This document shows, one piece after another, positions 47,672 through 56,307 of a stretch of DNA of 59,862 nucleotides (its first letter is position 1; each line of letters starts with the position of its first letter). Source of the DNA: an uncultured Pelagibacteraceae bacterium. GTDB lineage: Bacteria > Pseudomonadota > Alphaproteobacteria > Pelagibacterales > Pelagibacteraceae. The stretch is taken from positions 1-59,862 of the forward strand of contig CACHBR010000002.1 in the NCBI GenBank assembly GCA_902578115.1, read 5' to 3'. Position numbers and translations under genes: made by a program. A model generated the notes under the pieces. It was given only the letters and a program-made list of their open reading frames with translations, searched no databases and was not told the origin of the DNA.

Positions 47672-50145
47672 TTAATATTAAGTTCTGTTAATTTTTGAAA
47701 AGGATTATCTTTTTTACGAATTTTGCCCAAAAATTGGTCTCTTCTTCTTTTTTGACTATCTCCAGTATAATAAAATATATCTTTATCTTTATCTTTTTTT
47801 CTGTAGTTCATAAGACTTAATAATTTATAAAAATTTTCTTTTGAAGACCCTAAAAGATTCATCATTTCGGCATTAACCTCGAAATCGTTTTTTTTAGTGT
47901 TTTCAATAATTTTCAAAAATAACTTTTCAAGAATATCCACTCTAACATAGAAATTTTTGAATTTTTCAAATCCACATAATAAAAGAAATTTTGAATTTAA
48001 TTTAAGATTATCATCTACTAAAAAGTTAAGACCAGATTTTGGTACTGAGTGGTCATTAATAATATTATTATGAAATTTCCACAGAGAGATTCTCAAATTC
48101 ACAGCTTTAGGTTTTAACATTCTAGGCAAAAATATATGGTATCGACCAATTTTAATTCCCAAATTTCTCAATTGTCTTCGGTCTTCCTTTGATATCGAGC
48201 TAACAATTTCTTTAACCTCATTTCTTTTTAATACACCATTACTCTCATAAAGTTGAAAGGCTAGTGCTCTAAGATATTGATTTTTATTTTTTAATTTTAT
48301 TAAGCTAATTAAATCTTTTAATTCAACTGATATTAGGTTTTTAATCCAAGAATTAAGTTCAAAAACTAAATTCTTTCTAAAATTTATATCTAGTGCTTCA
48401 TCTGCTATAACTTCAATCTCGGGCGATAAATAATTAATTCCTTTTTTAATTTTCGCAATCGGATTATTTTTCCAATAAACTTTATAATCATTTTTCAATT
48501 CAAGATCCTTTTTTTCTATAATTTCTTTAGCTCTACTTATTAACTCATTTGCAATACCCTGTCTTGCAGCTTTTTTAAGTGATTTGATATCTGTATCTAG
48601 TGTACCTTTAGTAAACTCTAAATTAAGTTTAAGACCCTTAAGATTTCCGATTAATTGTTTGTTTATGATCACATCGTTATTGTCTTTTATAGTTGTTGCT
48701 AATTTAAAATCTTGTTTTAAATCTCTTGAAAGAGCAGTTATTCTTTTATCGATGAAACTTTTAGTTAATTCTTGGTGCAATCTTTCAGATAAGAAATCCT
48801 CAATATTTTTACTCGCTTCAATCCAATAATCTGAATTTTCTACCCAATTTTTTTTATTAGCTACGTATGACCATGTTCTGACATTTGAAATTTTATTTGA
48901 AATTACATCAATGTTACCATGATATTTATCTAAACCCTTAAGCTGATTCTTCATATACTCATTTGGTATCCGATTTTTATTAGAATTTAAAAAATTAAAA
49001 ACTTTAGTAACAACATCTATGTGATTAAAAGCCTTTTTTTGAAAGTCAGGTATTTGACAACATTCCCAAAGCAATTCAAGATTGTTTGAAGAAACTTTTA
49101 TTTTTTTATCTCTTATCAAATATTTCAAAATATTTTCGTCTATTGAGTCAGAAATTCTGTGTAGATTTCTATCTCCTGATTTTTTTTCAAGTGAGTTTAT
49201 TAAACTTTCTGGATCAGAAAAATCTAGATCTGAATTTCTCCAATATAAAAATCTTATATCATCTAAATTATGTTTTTCTATTCTTTCTATCTCATCAGGC
49301 TCTAAAGTTTCACAGTCTCCTGTTATTCCAAAATATCCATCATTTTTAAATCTTCCTGCTCTACCAGCAATTTGTGAAATCTCTGTCATCCTTAATCTTC
49401 TTCTTTTCTTTCCATCAAATTTTCTAAGACTTGAAAAATTAATTTGTTCAATGTCCATATTAATACCCATTCCAATTGCATCGGTTGCTACTAAGTAGTC
49501 TACGTCTCCAGACTGATAAAGTTCTACTTGGGAGTTTCTTGTTTTAGGACTTAAAGAACCCATTATTACGGCAGACCCACCCTTTTGTCTTCTTACTAAT
49601 TCTGCCAAGGCATAAACTTCCTCAATAGAAAAAGCTATAATTGCACTTTTTCTATTTAATCGGGATATTTTTTTTGATCCATTATAGGATAATTTTGAAA
49701 ATCGTTCTTGATTAATAAATTCTACATTTTTTAAAAGTTGGGAGATAATACTTTTCATAATTTGAGAACCTAAAAACATAGTCAAAACTTCACCTCTAAA
49801 ATTTATAAGGCGGTCGGTAAAAATGTGGCCTCTCTCTGTATCGCCACACATTTGAATTTCATCGACTGCTACAAAATCGACAACTTTATCTTTTGGCATC
49901 GACTCTACGGTACAAATAAAGTATTTAGCAGAGTTAGGAATTATTTTTTCTTCTCCAGTAATTAAAGCAACCTTCTCAGTTCCTAATTTTAAAACACATT
50001 TATCATAGACTTCTCTAGCCAAAAGTCTCAAAGGTAAACCAAAAATTCCTGAATTAAATTCCAACATCTTCTCTATAGCCATATAAGTTTTTCCGGTGTT
50101 TGTTGGTCCCAGAATAGCTAAAATTTTATTTTCGGTATGTTTCAT
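47668..50145 (-). CDS. Suv3-type superfamily 2 RNA/DNA helicase
   Basis: The 825-residue protein has an N-terminal helicase core like mitochondrial SUV3: motif I LGPTNTGKTYMAIEKML (about 11-27), motif II FVAVDEIQMCGDTERGHIF, IMGSLSPKTRNSQVELYQSGDVDYLVATDAIGMGIN, and the motif VI region EISQIAGRAGRFKNDGYFG. The long C-terminal half (about 330-825) is Lys/Asn/Leu-rich and has no domain I can name. It ends in a basic stretch, SQKRRRDQFLGKIRKK. Alphaproteobacterial homologues sit upstream of fdxA and carD, as here. RNA turnover is the likely role by homology to SUV3. Confidence 0.88.
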   Translation of the reverse strand: MKHTENKILAILGPTNTGKTYMAIEKMLEFNSGIFGLPLRLLAREVYDKCVLKLGTEKVALITGEEKIIPNSAKYFICTVESMPKDKVVDFVAVDEIQMCGDTERGHIFTDRLINFRGEVLTMFLGSQIMKSIISQLLKNVEFINQERFSKLSYNGSKKISRLNRKSAIIAFSIEEVYALAELVRRQKGGSAVIMGSLSPKTRNSQVELYQSGDVDYLVATDAIGMGINMDIEQINFSSLRKFDGKKRRRLRMTEISQIAGRAGRFKNDGYFGITGDCETLEPDEIERIEKHNLDDIRFLYWRNSDLDFSDPESLINSLEKKSGDRNLHRISDSIDENILKYLIRDKKIKVSSNNLELLWECCQIPDFQKKAFNHIDVVTKVFNFLNSNKNRIPNEYMKNQLKGLDKYHGNIDVISNKISNVRTWSYVANKKNWVENSDYWIEASKNIEDFLSERLHQELTKSFIDKRITALSRDLKQDFKLATTIKDNNDVIINKQLIGNLKGLKLNLEFTKGTLDTDIKSLKKAARQGIANELISRAKEIIEKKDLELKNDYKVYWKNNPIAKIKKGINYLSPEIEVIADEALDINFRKNLVFELNSWIKNLISVELKDLISLIKLKNKNQYLRALAFQLYESNGVLKRNEVKEIVSSISKEDRRQLRNLGIKIGRYHIFLPRMLKPKAVNLRISLWKFHNNIINDHSVPKSGLNFLVDDNLKLNSKFLLLCGFEKFKNFYVRVDILEKLFLKIIENTKKNDFEVNAEMMNLLGSSKENFYKLLSLMNYRKKDKDKDIFYYTGDSQKRRRDQFLGKIRKKDNPFQKLTELNIK

Positions 50146-50172
50146 TAATTTGTGCTATAATTTTTTTTAAAC

Positions 50173-50200
50173 ACTATATATAGACTTGGTTAGAGAACAA
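50173..50200 (-). promoter_or_regulatory. Possible promoter of helicase-terB-fdxA-carD operon
   Basis: On the minus strand TTGTTC (50195-50200), a 16-base spacer and TATAGT (50173-50178; five of six) point toward the helicase gene, whose ATG is at 50145. Predicted start is near 50166. The -35 is only a partial match. Confidence 0.4.
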
Positions 50201-50228
50201 AAGATGATTAAACCATGACCGAATCACT

Positions 50229-50257
50229 TTGTCAAACGTTCTATTTTAATAAATAAT
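50229..50257 (+). promoter_or_regulatory. Putative promoter of the aminotransferase gene
   Basis: TTGTCA (50229-50234) and AATAAT (50252-50257) are separated by 17 bases; each matches the consensus at five of six positions. The predicted start near 50264 leaves a leader of about 17 bases before the GTG start at 50281. Confidence 0.5.
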
Positions 50258-50280
50258 TTCTGTAGTACTATCGAAAGTCA

Positions 50281-51516
50281 GTGGACGATCATATAAAAAA
50301 AAATATCGCTGGTTTAAAACCATCTGCTACTTTAGCAATAAATGAAAAAGTAAAACAATTGTTAAAAGATGGAAAGAAAGTATTTAACTTTGGATTTGGT
50401 CAATCTCCTTTTCCAGTTCCAGAAAAAATAGTTTCAGTTCTAAGAGATAACGCCCATAAAAAAGATTATTTGCCAATGCAGGGACTTCCTGAATTAAGAG
50501 AAGCAATTTCAAAATACTTATTTAAAAGGACAGGTGTTGATTATAAAAAAGAAAATATAATTATAACCCCTGGTTCAAAAGAAGCAATGTTGTTAATGCA
50601 TGTAGTATTTAATGGGGAAATAATTTTGCCTGCCCCAAGTTGGGTTTCATATGAACCTCAAGCTGAAATAGCTAATAATAAAGTTCATTGGATTGAAACA
50701 ACAATAGATAATAATTGGTTTCCAACCGCAAAACAACTCGAGGATAAAATAAAATCTATTGGAAAAAAAAATATTATTTTAATACTAAATTCTCCAAATA
50801 ATCCATCTGGCTCAGTTTGTAATAATTTAAATGAGATCGCTAATGTTGCTAAACAGAACAATGTAAAAATTCTATCTGACGAAATATATACAGACTTAAC
50901 TTTTGATAATAATTATGAATCTATTTCAAAATTTAGTCCTGAAAACACTTTCATAAGTGGTGGATTAAGTAAATGGTGTGGCGCAGGAGGTTGGCGATTA
51001 GGTTTTTTTGCAGTACCAAATAGTCAATTAGATTTTTTAAATGCATTAAAAACTTTAGCTAGTGAATCATATTCAACTGTTAATAGTCCTTTGCAATTTG
51101 CAGCAGTTGAAGCCTATAAAGGGGACTATAGTGATTATTTAAACAAAACTAAATCTATTTTAAAGCTTGTAGGAAATTATGTTTGTAATAATTTAAAATC
51201 CAACAAAGTTTTAATTAATCCCCCTAAAGGGGCATTTTATTTAATGCCCGAGTTTTTAAATTCTAAATTTAAAAACTCTACCGAAATGTGCGAGGATATA
51301 ATCAACAAAACTGGTGTAGCACTTTTGCCTGGTTCAGACTTTGGTTTTAAATCAAAAAAAATGTTAGCAAGGCTCAGCTATACTGATTTTGACGGGGATA
51401 TTTTTCTTAAAAATATAAATAGTGGTAAAAAACTAGATGATGATCTTGTTAAAAAATATGCTCCAAATGTTGTTGAAGGAACCCATAAATTAGTTGAGTG
51501 GTCTAAAACACTATAG
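50281..51516 (+). CDS. Class I/II PLP aminotransferase (GTG start)
   Basis: This 411-residue fold-type I aminotransferase begins at a GTG: the family N-terminus (LKPSATLAINEKVKQLLKDGKKVFNFGFGQSPFP) starts right after it and no usable ATG is near. The core shows YLPMQGLPELREAISKYL, ITPGSKEAMLLMHVVF, LNSPNNPSGSV and LSDEIYTDLTF. The PLP lysine is in SGGLSKWCGAGGWRLGFF. The C-terminal Arg lies in LARLSYTDFDG, where a carboxylate-binding arginine is expected. It resembles aspartate/tyrosine-type enzymes, but the substrate cannot be assigned. It precedes a TAXI-TRAP transporter by about 100 bases. Confidence 0.85.
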   Translation: MDDHIKKNIAGLKPSATLAINEKVKQLLKDGKKVFNFGFGQSPFPVPEKIVSVLRDNAHKKDYLPMQGLPELREAISKYLFKRTGVDYKKENIIITPGSKEAMLLMHVVFNGEIILPAPSWVSYEPQAEIANNKVHWIETTIDNNWFPTAKQLEDKIKSIGKKNIILILNSPNNPSGSVCNNLNEIANVAKQNNVKILSDEIYTDLTFDNNYESISKFSPENTFISGGLSKWCGAGGWRLGFFAVPNSQLDFLNALKTLASESYSTVNSPLQFAAVEAYKGDYSDYLNKTKSILKLVGNYVCNNLKSNKVLINPPKGAFYLMPEFLNSKFKNSTEMCEDIINKTGVALLPGSDFGFKSKKMLARLSYTDFDGDIFLKNINSGKKLDDDLVKKYAPNVVEGTHKLVEWSKTL

Positions 51517-51572
51517 ATACGTTATAAAAATTAACGTCCAAATTAAGTTATTTAGTTTTACAACGCCCTAAG

Positions 51573-51584
51573 CGTATTGATACG
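51573..51584. promoter_or_regulatory. 12-base palindrome upstream of TRAP receptor gene
   Basis: CGTATTGATACG is an inverted repeat (CGTAT-TG-ATACG). It overlaps a possible -35 element TTGATA (51577-51582); a TACAAT -10 candidate lies at 51598-51603, though the spacing of 15 is short. A second inverted repeat, ACGTTA/TAACGT, lies at 51519-51537. The arrangement would suit an operator, but no regulator gene is adjacent. Confidence 0.35.
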
Positions 51585-51620
51585 ATTTATCTAATTGTAC
51601 AATTAAGACTAGGGGGAAAA

Positions 51621-52625
51621 ATGAAGAGAATAATCTCTACTATCTCAGCTATAGCAATGTTGTTTGCATTATCTTTACCGATGATGTCAGTGGCAAAAGC
51701 TGCTGAGTTTTTTACAATTGGAACAGGTGGACCAACTGGAGTTTATTTCCAAACTGGTAACGCCATTTGTAAAATGTTACACAAACAAGCGATAAGTGCT
51801 GAGCACGGAAGAAAAAAGGGTACAGCTAAAGCTTATAGATGTACTGCGCCTTCAACAGGTGGTTCTAACTACAATATTGGACAAATCAAAGATGGTGAGT
51901 TTCAATTTGGTGTTGCTCAATCTGACTGGCAGTTCCATGCTTATAATGGTTCAAGCAAATGGGAAGGAAAGCAGTTTAGCGATTTAAGAGCTGTATTTTC
52001 TGTTCACAATGAACCTTTCCAAATTTGGGCTAGTAAAAAATCTAAAATTAAAGATTTTAAAGGCTTAAAAGGAAAGACAGTTAACATTGGTAATCCAGGT
52101 TCTGGCCAAAGAGGAACTATGGAAGAATTAATGAAAGCTATGGGAGCAGATATGAGTATGTTCAAAGCAACTACAGAACTTACTTCATCTGAACAAGTAA
52201 AAGCTCTTTGTGACGGAAAAATAGATGCATTCGGATATTCAGTAGGATTTCCAAATGGTGCTATGGAGCAGGCAGCAACTTGTAAAGCAAAAGCAAGCCC
52301 GATTAATTTGACTGGCGCACCAGTTCAAGGTTTAATTGATGGAGCTGACTATTATGCTAAAGCGGTAATACCAGCAGGTACTTACTCAAATCAGAAAAAA
52401 GACGCTACAACATTCGGTGTAAAAGCTACTGTTGTAACAAGCGCAAATGTTTCTGAAGAGCTTGTATACTTAGTAACAAAAGCGGTTATGGAAAACTTTG
52501 ATGATTTCAGAGCTCAACATCCAGCTTTTGGACCACTGGAAAAGAAAAATATGATAGCTGATGGTTTATCAGCTCCATTACATCCAGGTGCTGTTAAGTA
52601 TTATAAAGAAGCTGGATTAATGTAA
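51621..52625 (+). CDS. TAXI-family TRAP transporter substrate-binding protein
   Basis: This periplasmic receptor captures substrate for the TRAP permease encoded downstream. Residues 1-28 are a signal peptide (MKRIISTISAIAMLFALSLP, then a cleavage site near AKAAEF). The mature N-terminus FFTIGTGGPTGVYFQTGNAIC is the TAXI signature. GSNYNIGQIKDGEFQFGVAQSDW, KGLKGKTVNIGNPGSGQRGTMEEL and the C-terminal HPGAVKYYKEAGL follow. It has 334 residues. A strong AGGGGG ribosome-binding site precedes the ATG. TAXI substrates include dicarboxylates and amino acids; this one is unknown. Confidence 0.95.
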   Translation: MKRIISTISAIAMLFALSLPMMSVAKAAEFFTIGTGGPTGVYFQTGNAICKMLHKQAISAEHGRKKGTAKAYRCTAPSTGGSNYNIGQIKDGEFQFGVAQSDWQFHAYNGSSKWEGKQFSDLRAVFSVHNEPFQIWASKKSKIKDFKGLKGKTVNIGNPGSGQRGTMEELMKAMGADMSMFKATTELTSSEQVKALCDGKIDAFGYSVGFPNGAMEQAATCKAKASPINLTGAPVQGLIDGADYYAKAVIPAGTYSNQKKDATTFGVKATVVTSANVSEELVYLVTKAVMENFDDFRAQHPAFGPLEKKNMIADGLSAPLHPGAVKYYKEAGLM

Positions 52626-52645
52626 TCTTAATACATAATTAAATT

Positions 52646-52679
52646 AAAAAGGCCCAATATTTATTGGGCCTTTTTTTTT
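52646..52679 (+). terminator. Intrinsic terminator between TRAP receptor and permease genes
   Basis: GGCCCAA (52651-52657) pairs with TTGGGCC (52664-52670), with additional AT pairing in the loop, followed by nine T residues. It lies 25 bases after the receptor stop and 23 bases before the permease start, and should let only part of the transcripts continue into the permease gene. Confidence 0.88.
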
Positions 52680-52701
52680 ATAATAATGTATCTTAACTAT
52701 A

Positions 52702-55029
52702 ATGAATCAAAATGTTCAGAGTAAGATTAAAGACAAAATTCAAGAAGATATTTCTCCAACTCGTAATTTAACAGGAATTCATTTAAAAATAGTTTTTAGT
52801 ATTGCCATTCTCTGGACGTTCTTCCAACTTTGGTATGCTTCTCCATTTCCTTTTTGGTTTAATTTCGGAATGTTTAAAGGTTTACCGGCAAGAGCTATCC
52901 ATTTAGGTTTTGCTTTAACTTTAGCTTTTTTGATTTTTCCAGCAGTTAGAGGAAAAAAAATTTCAGTATTTGATATTTTAATTAGTATAGTTGGAGCGTT
53001 CTGTTGTTTATATATCTATTTTTTTTATGATGATTTAGTTAATAGAGGTGGAATACTTTTAGTAAAAGAAATATTTGGATTTAAGATTCCAGTAGAACTC
53101 ATAATAGGTGCAATTGGTATTTTAATACTTTTAGAAGCTACAAGACGGGCAATTGGGTTACCTTTGGTTATTATTGCAGTTTGTTTTTTACTCTTTTCTT
53201 ATTTTGGCAAATATGCTCCAGATATAATTTCTCATGGTGGTCTTTCAGTCAAAAGATTAGTCGGTTTCCAGTGGTTTGATCAAGAGGCAATTTTTGGAAT
53301 ACCAATTGGAGTATCCGTGGACTTTATATTTTTATTTGTTTTATTTGGAGCCTTGTTAGAAACTGCTGGTGGAGGAAAATATTTTTTAGATTTAGCTTTT
53401 GCTATGGTTGGTAAAATGCGTGGAGGTCCAGCTAAGGCTGCAATATTAGGGTCTGGAATGACAGGTATGATTTCAGGCTCATCTATAGCTAACACTGTTA
53501 CAACTGGAACTTTCACAATTCCAATTATGAAAAAAACTGGGTTTTCCCAGGAAAAAGCAGGAGCCATCGAGGTTTCCTCTTCAGTTAATGGACAAATAAT
53601 GCCACCAGTAATGGGAGCTGCTGCTTTTGTAATGGCTAGTTTTATTGGAGTAACTTATTTTGAAGTTGTTAAACATGCTTTTTTGCCAGCTATTATTTCT
53701 TACATTGCTTTGTTTTACATATCTCATTTAGAGGCTCTTAAATTAGGTCTAAAAGGTATGGACGATGCTGATGTTCCGCATCTTAAGAAAACTTTTTTAT
53801 CAGGATTACATTTTTTAATACCAATTTTTGTACTAATTTTTTTACTTGTTTATATGAGATATACTGCTGGCTTTTCAATTTTTTATGCTACTCTTTCTTT
53901 AGTTTTAGTAAATTTAGTAAGCCGTATTATTAAAAATTCAGATTTTAAAACTGGTTTAATTGATTGGTATAATCAAACAATTATTGGTCTTCAGAAAGGC
54001 GCAATCAACATGGTGGCAGTTGGAATTGCGATTGCTACTGCTGGTATAATAGTTGGAGCTGTTGGCTCTACAGGACTGAGTACTAACCTGATTATAGTTA
54101 TAGAGACAATAGCTAGAGACAATGTAATAATATTAATACTACTTACCATTATACTTTGTTTACTTTTAGGAATGGGTCTTCCAACTACTGCAAATTATGT
54201 TGTAGTAGCATCGCTTATGGCCACTGTCCTTGTTGATGTTGGAAATGCTTCAGGCTTTATTTTTCCACTAATAGCAGTCCATTTATTTGTATTTTATTTT
54301 GGTTTAATGGCTGATGTAACACCACCAGTTGGATTAGCTTCTTACGCAGCTGCAGCAATTTCAGGCGGCGACCCTTTAAGAACCGGACTTCAGGCAATTT
54401 GGTATAGCTTAAGAACAGGAATTTTACCTATCGTATTTTTATTTAATCATGAACTATTGTTAATCGGTGTAGATAGTTTTTGGCAGGCTCTAATTGTAAT
54501 AGCTACTTCTTTAACAGGAATATTAATTTTTACTGCTGCTACTCAACAATGGTTTATAAACAAATTAAAATGGTATGAAACTATTGCATTTTTAATAATT
54601 TCCTTATCATTTTTGGCTCCTGATTATGTTTTAAGTAAATTTTATCCAAAATTTAATGAGCAAAAACTTTCAGCAGAAACTATTCAAAATCTCTATTTTG
54701 ATCCTGCTAAAGAAGTTCACATTAAAGTAACCAGGGTTTCTGAGTACGGAGAAAGATATAAGTTATTTGTTATTGATAAAAGAAAATTTGAAAAAGAATA
54801 TAATTTAGAGGAATACGGTATAACTTTGATGGATCAAAACGATCAAGTTACTGTCGATAAATTAAACTGGAAAGGGGAGGCAAAAAAATCTGGAATGCAG
54901 ATGGGTGATATTATAAGTAATTTTAAAATTGAAAATCCAGAAAGACCAAATAAAGCAATTGTTTATCCTTTCGCATTTTTTGGCTTATTAATATTTGGGT
55001 ATTTAAATTATAGAAGAAAAAATATTTAA
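52702..55029 (+). CDS. TRAP transporter fused permease (4TM-12TM) with C-terminal soluble domain
   Basis: The 775 residues fuse the small DctQ-like (first four membrane helices, to about residue 150) and large DctM-like subunits, as expected for TAXI-type TRAP systems. Hallmarks are GMTGMISGSSIANTVTTGTFTIP, SSVNGQIMPPVMGAAAFVMASF, LLGMGLPTTANYVVVASL and LMADVTPPVGLASYAAAAISGGDP. After the last bundle helix, about 110 residues (LSAETIQNLYFDPAKEVHIK onward) form a soluble DUF3394-like region containing a PDZ-like stretch, KKSGMQMGDIISNFKI, and then a final membrane helix. Uptake would be sodium-driven. No Shine-Dalgarno is visible. Confidence 0.95.
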   Translation: MNQNVQSKIKDKIQEDISPTRNLTGIHLKIVFSIAILWTFFQLWYASPFPFWFNFGMFKGLPARAIHLGFALTLAFLIFPAVRGKKISVFDILISIVGAFCCLYIYFFYDDLVNRGGILLVKEIFGFKIPVELIIGAIGILILLEATRRAIGLPLVIIAVCFLLFSYFGKYAPDIISHGGLSVKRLVGFQWFDQEAIFGIPIGVSVDFIFLFVLFGALLETAGGGKYFLDLAFAMVGKMRGGPAKAAILGSGMTGMISGSSIANTVTTGTFTIPIMKKTGFSQEKAGAIEVSSSVNGQIMPPVMGAAAFVMASFIGVTYFEVVKHAFLPAIISYIALFYISHLEALKLGLKGMDDADVPHLKKTFLSGLHFLIPIFVLIFLLVYMRYTAGFSIFYATLSLVLVNLVSRIIKNSDFKTGLIDWYNQTIIGLQKGAINMVAVGIAIATAGIIVGAVGSTGLSTNLIIVIETIARDNVIILILLTIILCLLLGMGLPTTANYVVVASLMATVLVDVGNASGFIFPLIAVHLFVFYFGLMADVTPPVGLASYAAAAISGGDPLRTGLQAIWYSLRTGILPIVFLFNHELLLIGVDSFWQALIVIATSLTGILIFTAATQQWFINKLKWYETIAFLIISLSFLAPDYVLSKFYPKFNEQKLSAETIQNLYFDPAKEVHIKVTRVSEYGERYKLFVIDKRKFEKEYNLEEYGITLMDQNDQVTVDKLNWKGEAKKSGMQMGDIISNFKIENPERPNKAIVYPFAFFGLLIFGYLNYRRKNI

Positions 55030-55031
55030 TT

Positions 55032-55433
55032 TTATTTATTTATTTTTAAAATTTTCCAAACACCAGATGTGACTGCCACTATGCCTTCAGCATTTATAAT
55101 TTCACATGTTAGAAAAACTAGTGTCTTAGTTTTTTTTTGAACCTTAACCTTGGCTACTAATTTATCTCCAAGTTTAGCTGCAGATATAAACTTCATTTCT
55201 AAAGATATTGTTACACATCTTTTATTATCAGCTGATTGATGTGCTGCATTTCCCATTCCAGTATCTGCAATAAAAGTAAGAAATCCTCCGTGTGCCATCC
55301 CGGCAGTATTGAGATGTATTTCTTTAACTTCAGTTTCGTACTCAAAAGTAGCGCTATCTATTTTTTTACCTTTAAGTCCACCTACTTGTTTTGCGTAGCC
55401 TGAATTAGTTTCGTCCATATCTTCTTTTATCAT
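55032..55433 (-). CDS. PaaI-like hotdog thioesterase
   Basis: The 133-residue hotdog-fold protein has the substrate-site motif LNTAGMAHGGFLTFIADTGMGNAA, then KRCVTISLEMKFISAAKLGDKL. This pattern is typical of PaaI/YbdB-type acyl-CoA thioesterases, but the acyl group is unknown. The start could be the ATG at 55433 or at 55418; both overlap the end of the upstream EamA gene (29 or 14 bases). It converges with the TRAP permease gene with a 2-base gap. Confidence 0.82.
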   Translation of the reverse strand: MIKEDMDETNSGYAKQVGGLKGKKIDSATFEYETEVKEIHLNTAGMAHGGFLTFIADTGMGNAAHQSADNKRCVTISLEMKFISAAKLGDKLVAKVKVQKKTKTLVFLTCEIINAEGIVAVTSGVWKILKINK

Positions 55434-56307
55434 ACAAAGGAGCCAGTTGTGAAAAAATAACAGCCGATAAAATAATTATAATTCCCATGATTTTATATTC
55501 GTTGAGATATTGGTCTAATATTATCCATGCAGCTACTGATCCAAATACACCTTCTAAAGAAAAAATAATTGCAGCTGGAGCAGGAGAAATATTTTGTAGA
55601 GCAAGAATCTGAAGCATAAAAGCAATTCCACTAGATAAAACACCTGCATAAAGTAATTCAGCTGCTTCTAATGATAAAACTTTTAATGAGACATATTCGT
55701 AAGCAAACATCGGAACAGAAGAAAATATTGCAGCAGCAAGACATTGAAAAGAAGCAATAGTAATCGGAAAATTGAAAACTTTTAAAAATTTAGAAATATA
55801 AACAATATGAAAGGCCCAGAAAAAAGCCCCAATTACTACAAGTGTGTCACCAAACCTAACTCTAAGATTACCCAATTCACTAAGAAGAAAACCACCTATT
55901 AAACACATCATTACTGATGGCCAAACAGATTTATGAATTTTTTTTGAAAAAAGAAAAAAAGCAATTATTGGAACTATAACTACATACAAAACTGTAAACA
56001 CAGCTGAGTTTGCTACATCAGTATAAATTAGAGAAATCTGCTGTAAAATATTTCCTCCAGCTAATAAAAAACCTAAAAAAAATATATAACCTGCAACAAA
56101 TTTATAATTTAATTTTGTCTCTTTGATTTTTTTATACTCAAAAATAAAAAAAAACGGTAGTAGTGCTAAGAAGCCTAAAATTAAACGAGCCGCAGAGAAT
56201 GTCCAAGGGCCAATATAATCCATTCCCATATCTTGGGCCACAAAAGCTGTACCCCAAAGAAAAGAGCATCCTACCGCACAAATTAATGAAAATATTTTTT
56301 TATCCAT
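55405..56307 (-). CDS. EamA/DMT-family membrane transporter
   Basis: The 300 residues form about ten hydrophobic helices in two EamA repeats: ICAVGCSFLWGTAFVAQDMG and PWTFSAARLILGFLALLPF in the first, and VVIGAFFWAFHIVYISKF and SPAPAAIIFSLEGVFGSVAAWIIL in the second. Members export amino acids or other metabolites, or take up small molecules. The substrate is unknown. It directly follows aceF with no gap, so it is probably co-transcribed with the pyruvate dehydrogenase genes. Confidence 0.88.
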   Translation of the reverse strand: MDKKIFSLICAVGCSFLWGTAFVAQDMGMDYIGPWTFSAARLILGFLALLPFFFIFEYKKIKETKLNYKFVAGYIFFLGFLLAGGNILQQISLIYTDVANSAVFTVLYVVIVPIIAFFLFSKKIHKSVWPSVMMCLIGGFLLSELGNLRVRFGDTLVVIGAFFWAFHIVYISKFLKVFNFPITIASFQCLAAAIFSSVPMFAYEYVSLKVLSLEAAELLYAGVLSSGIAFMLQILALQNISPAPAAIIFSLEGVFGSVAAWIILDQYLNEYKIMGIIIILSAVIFSQLAPLYDKRRYGRN

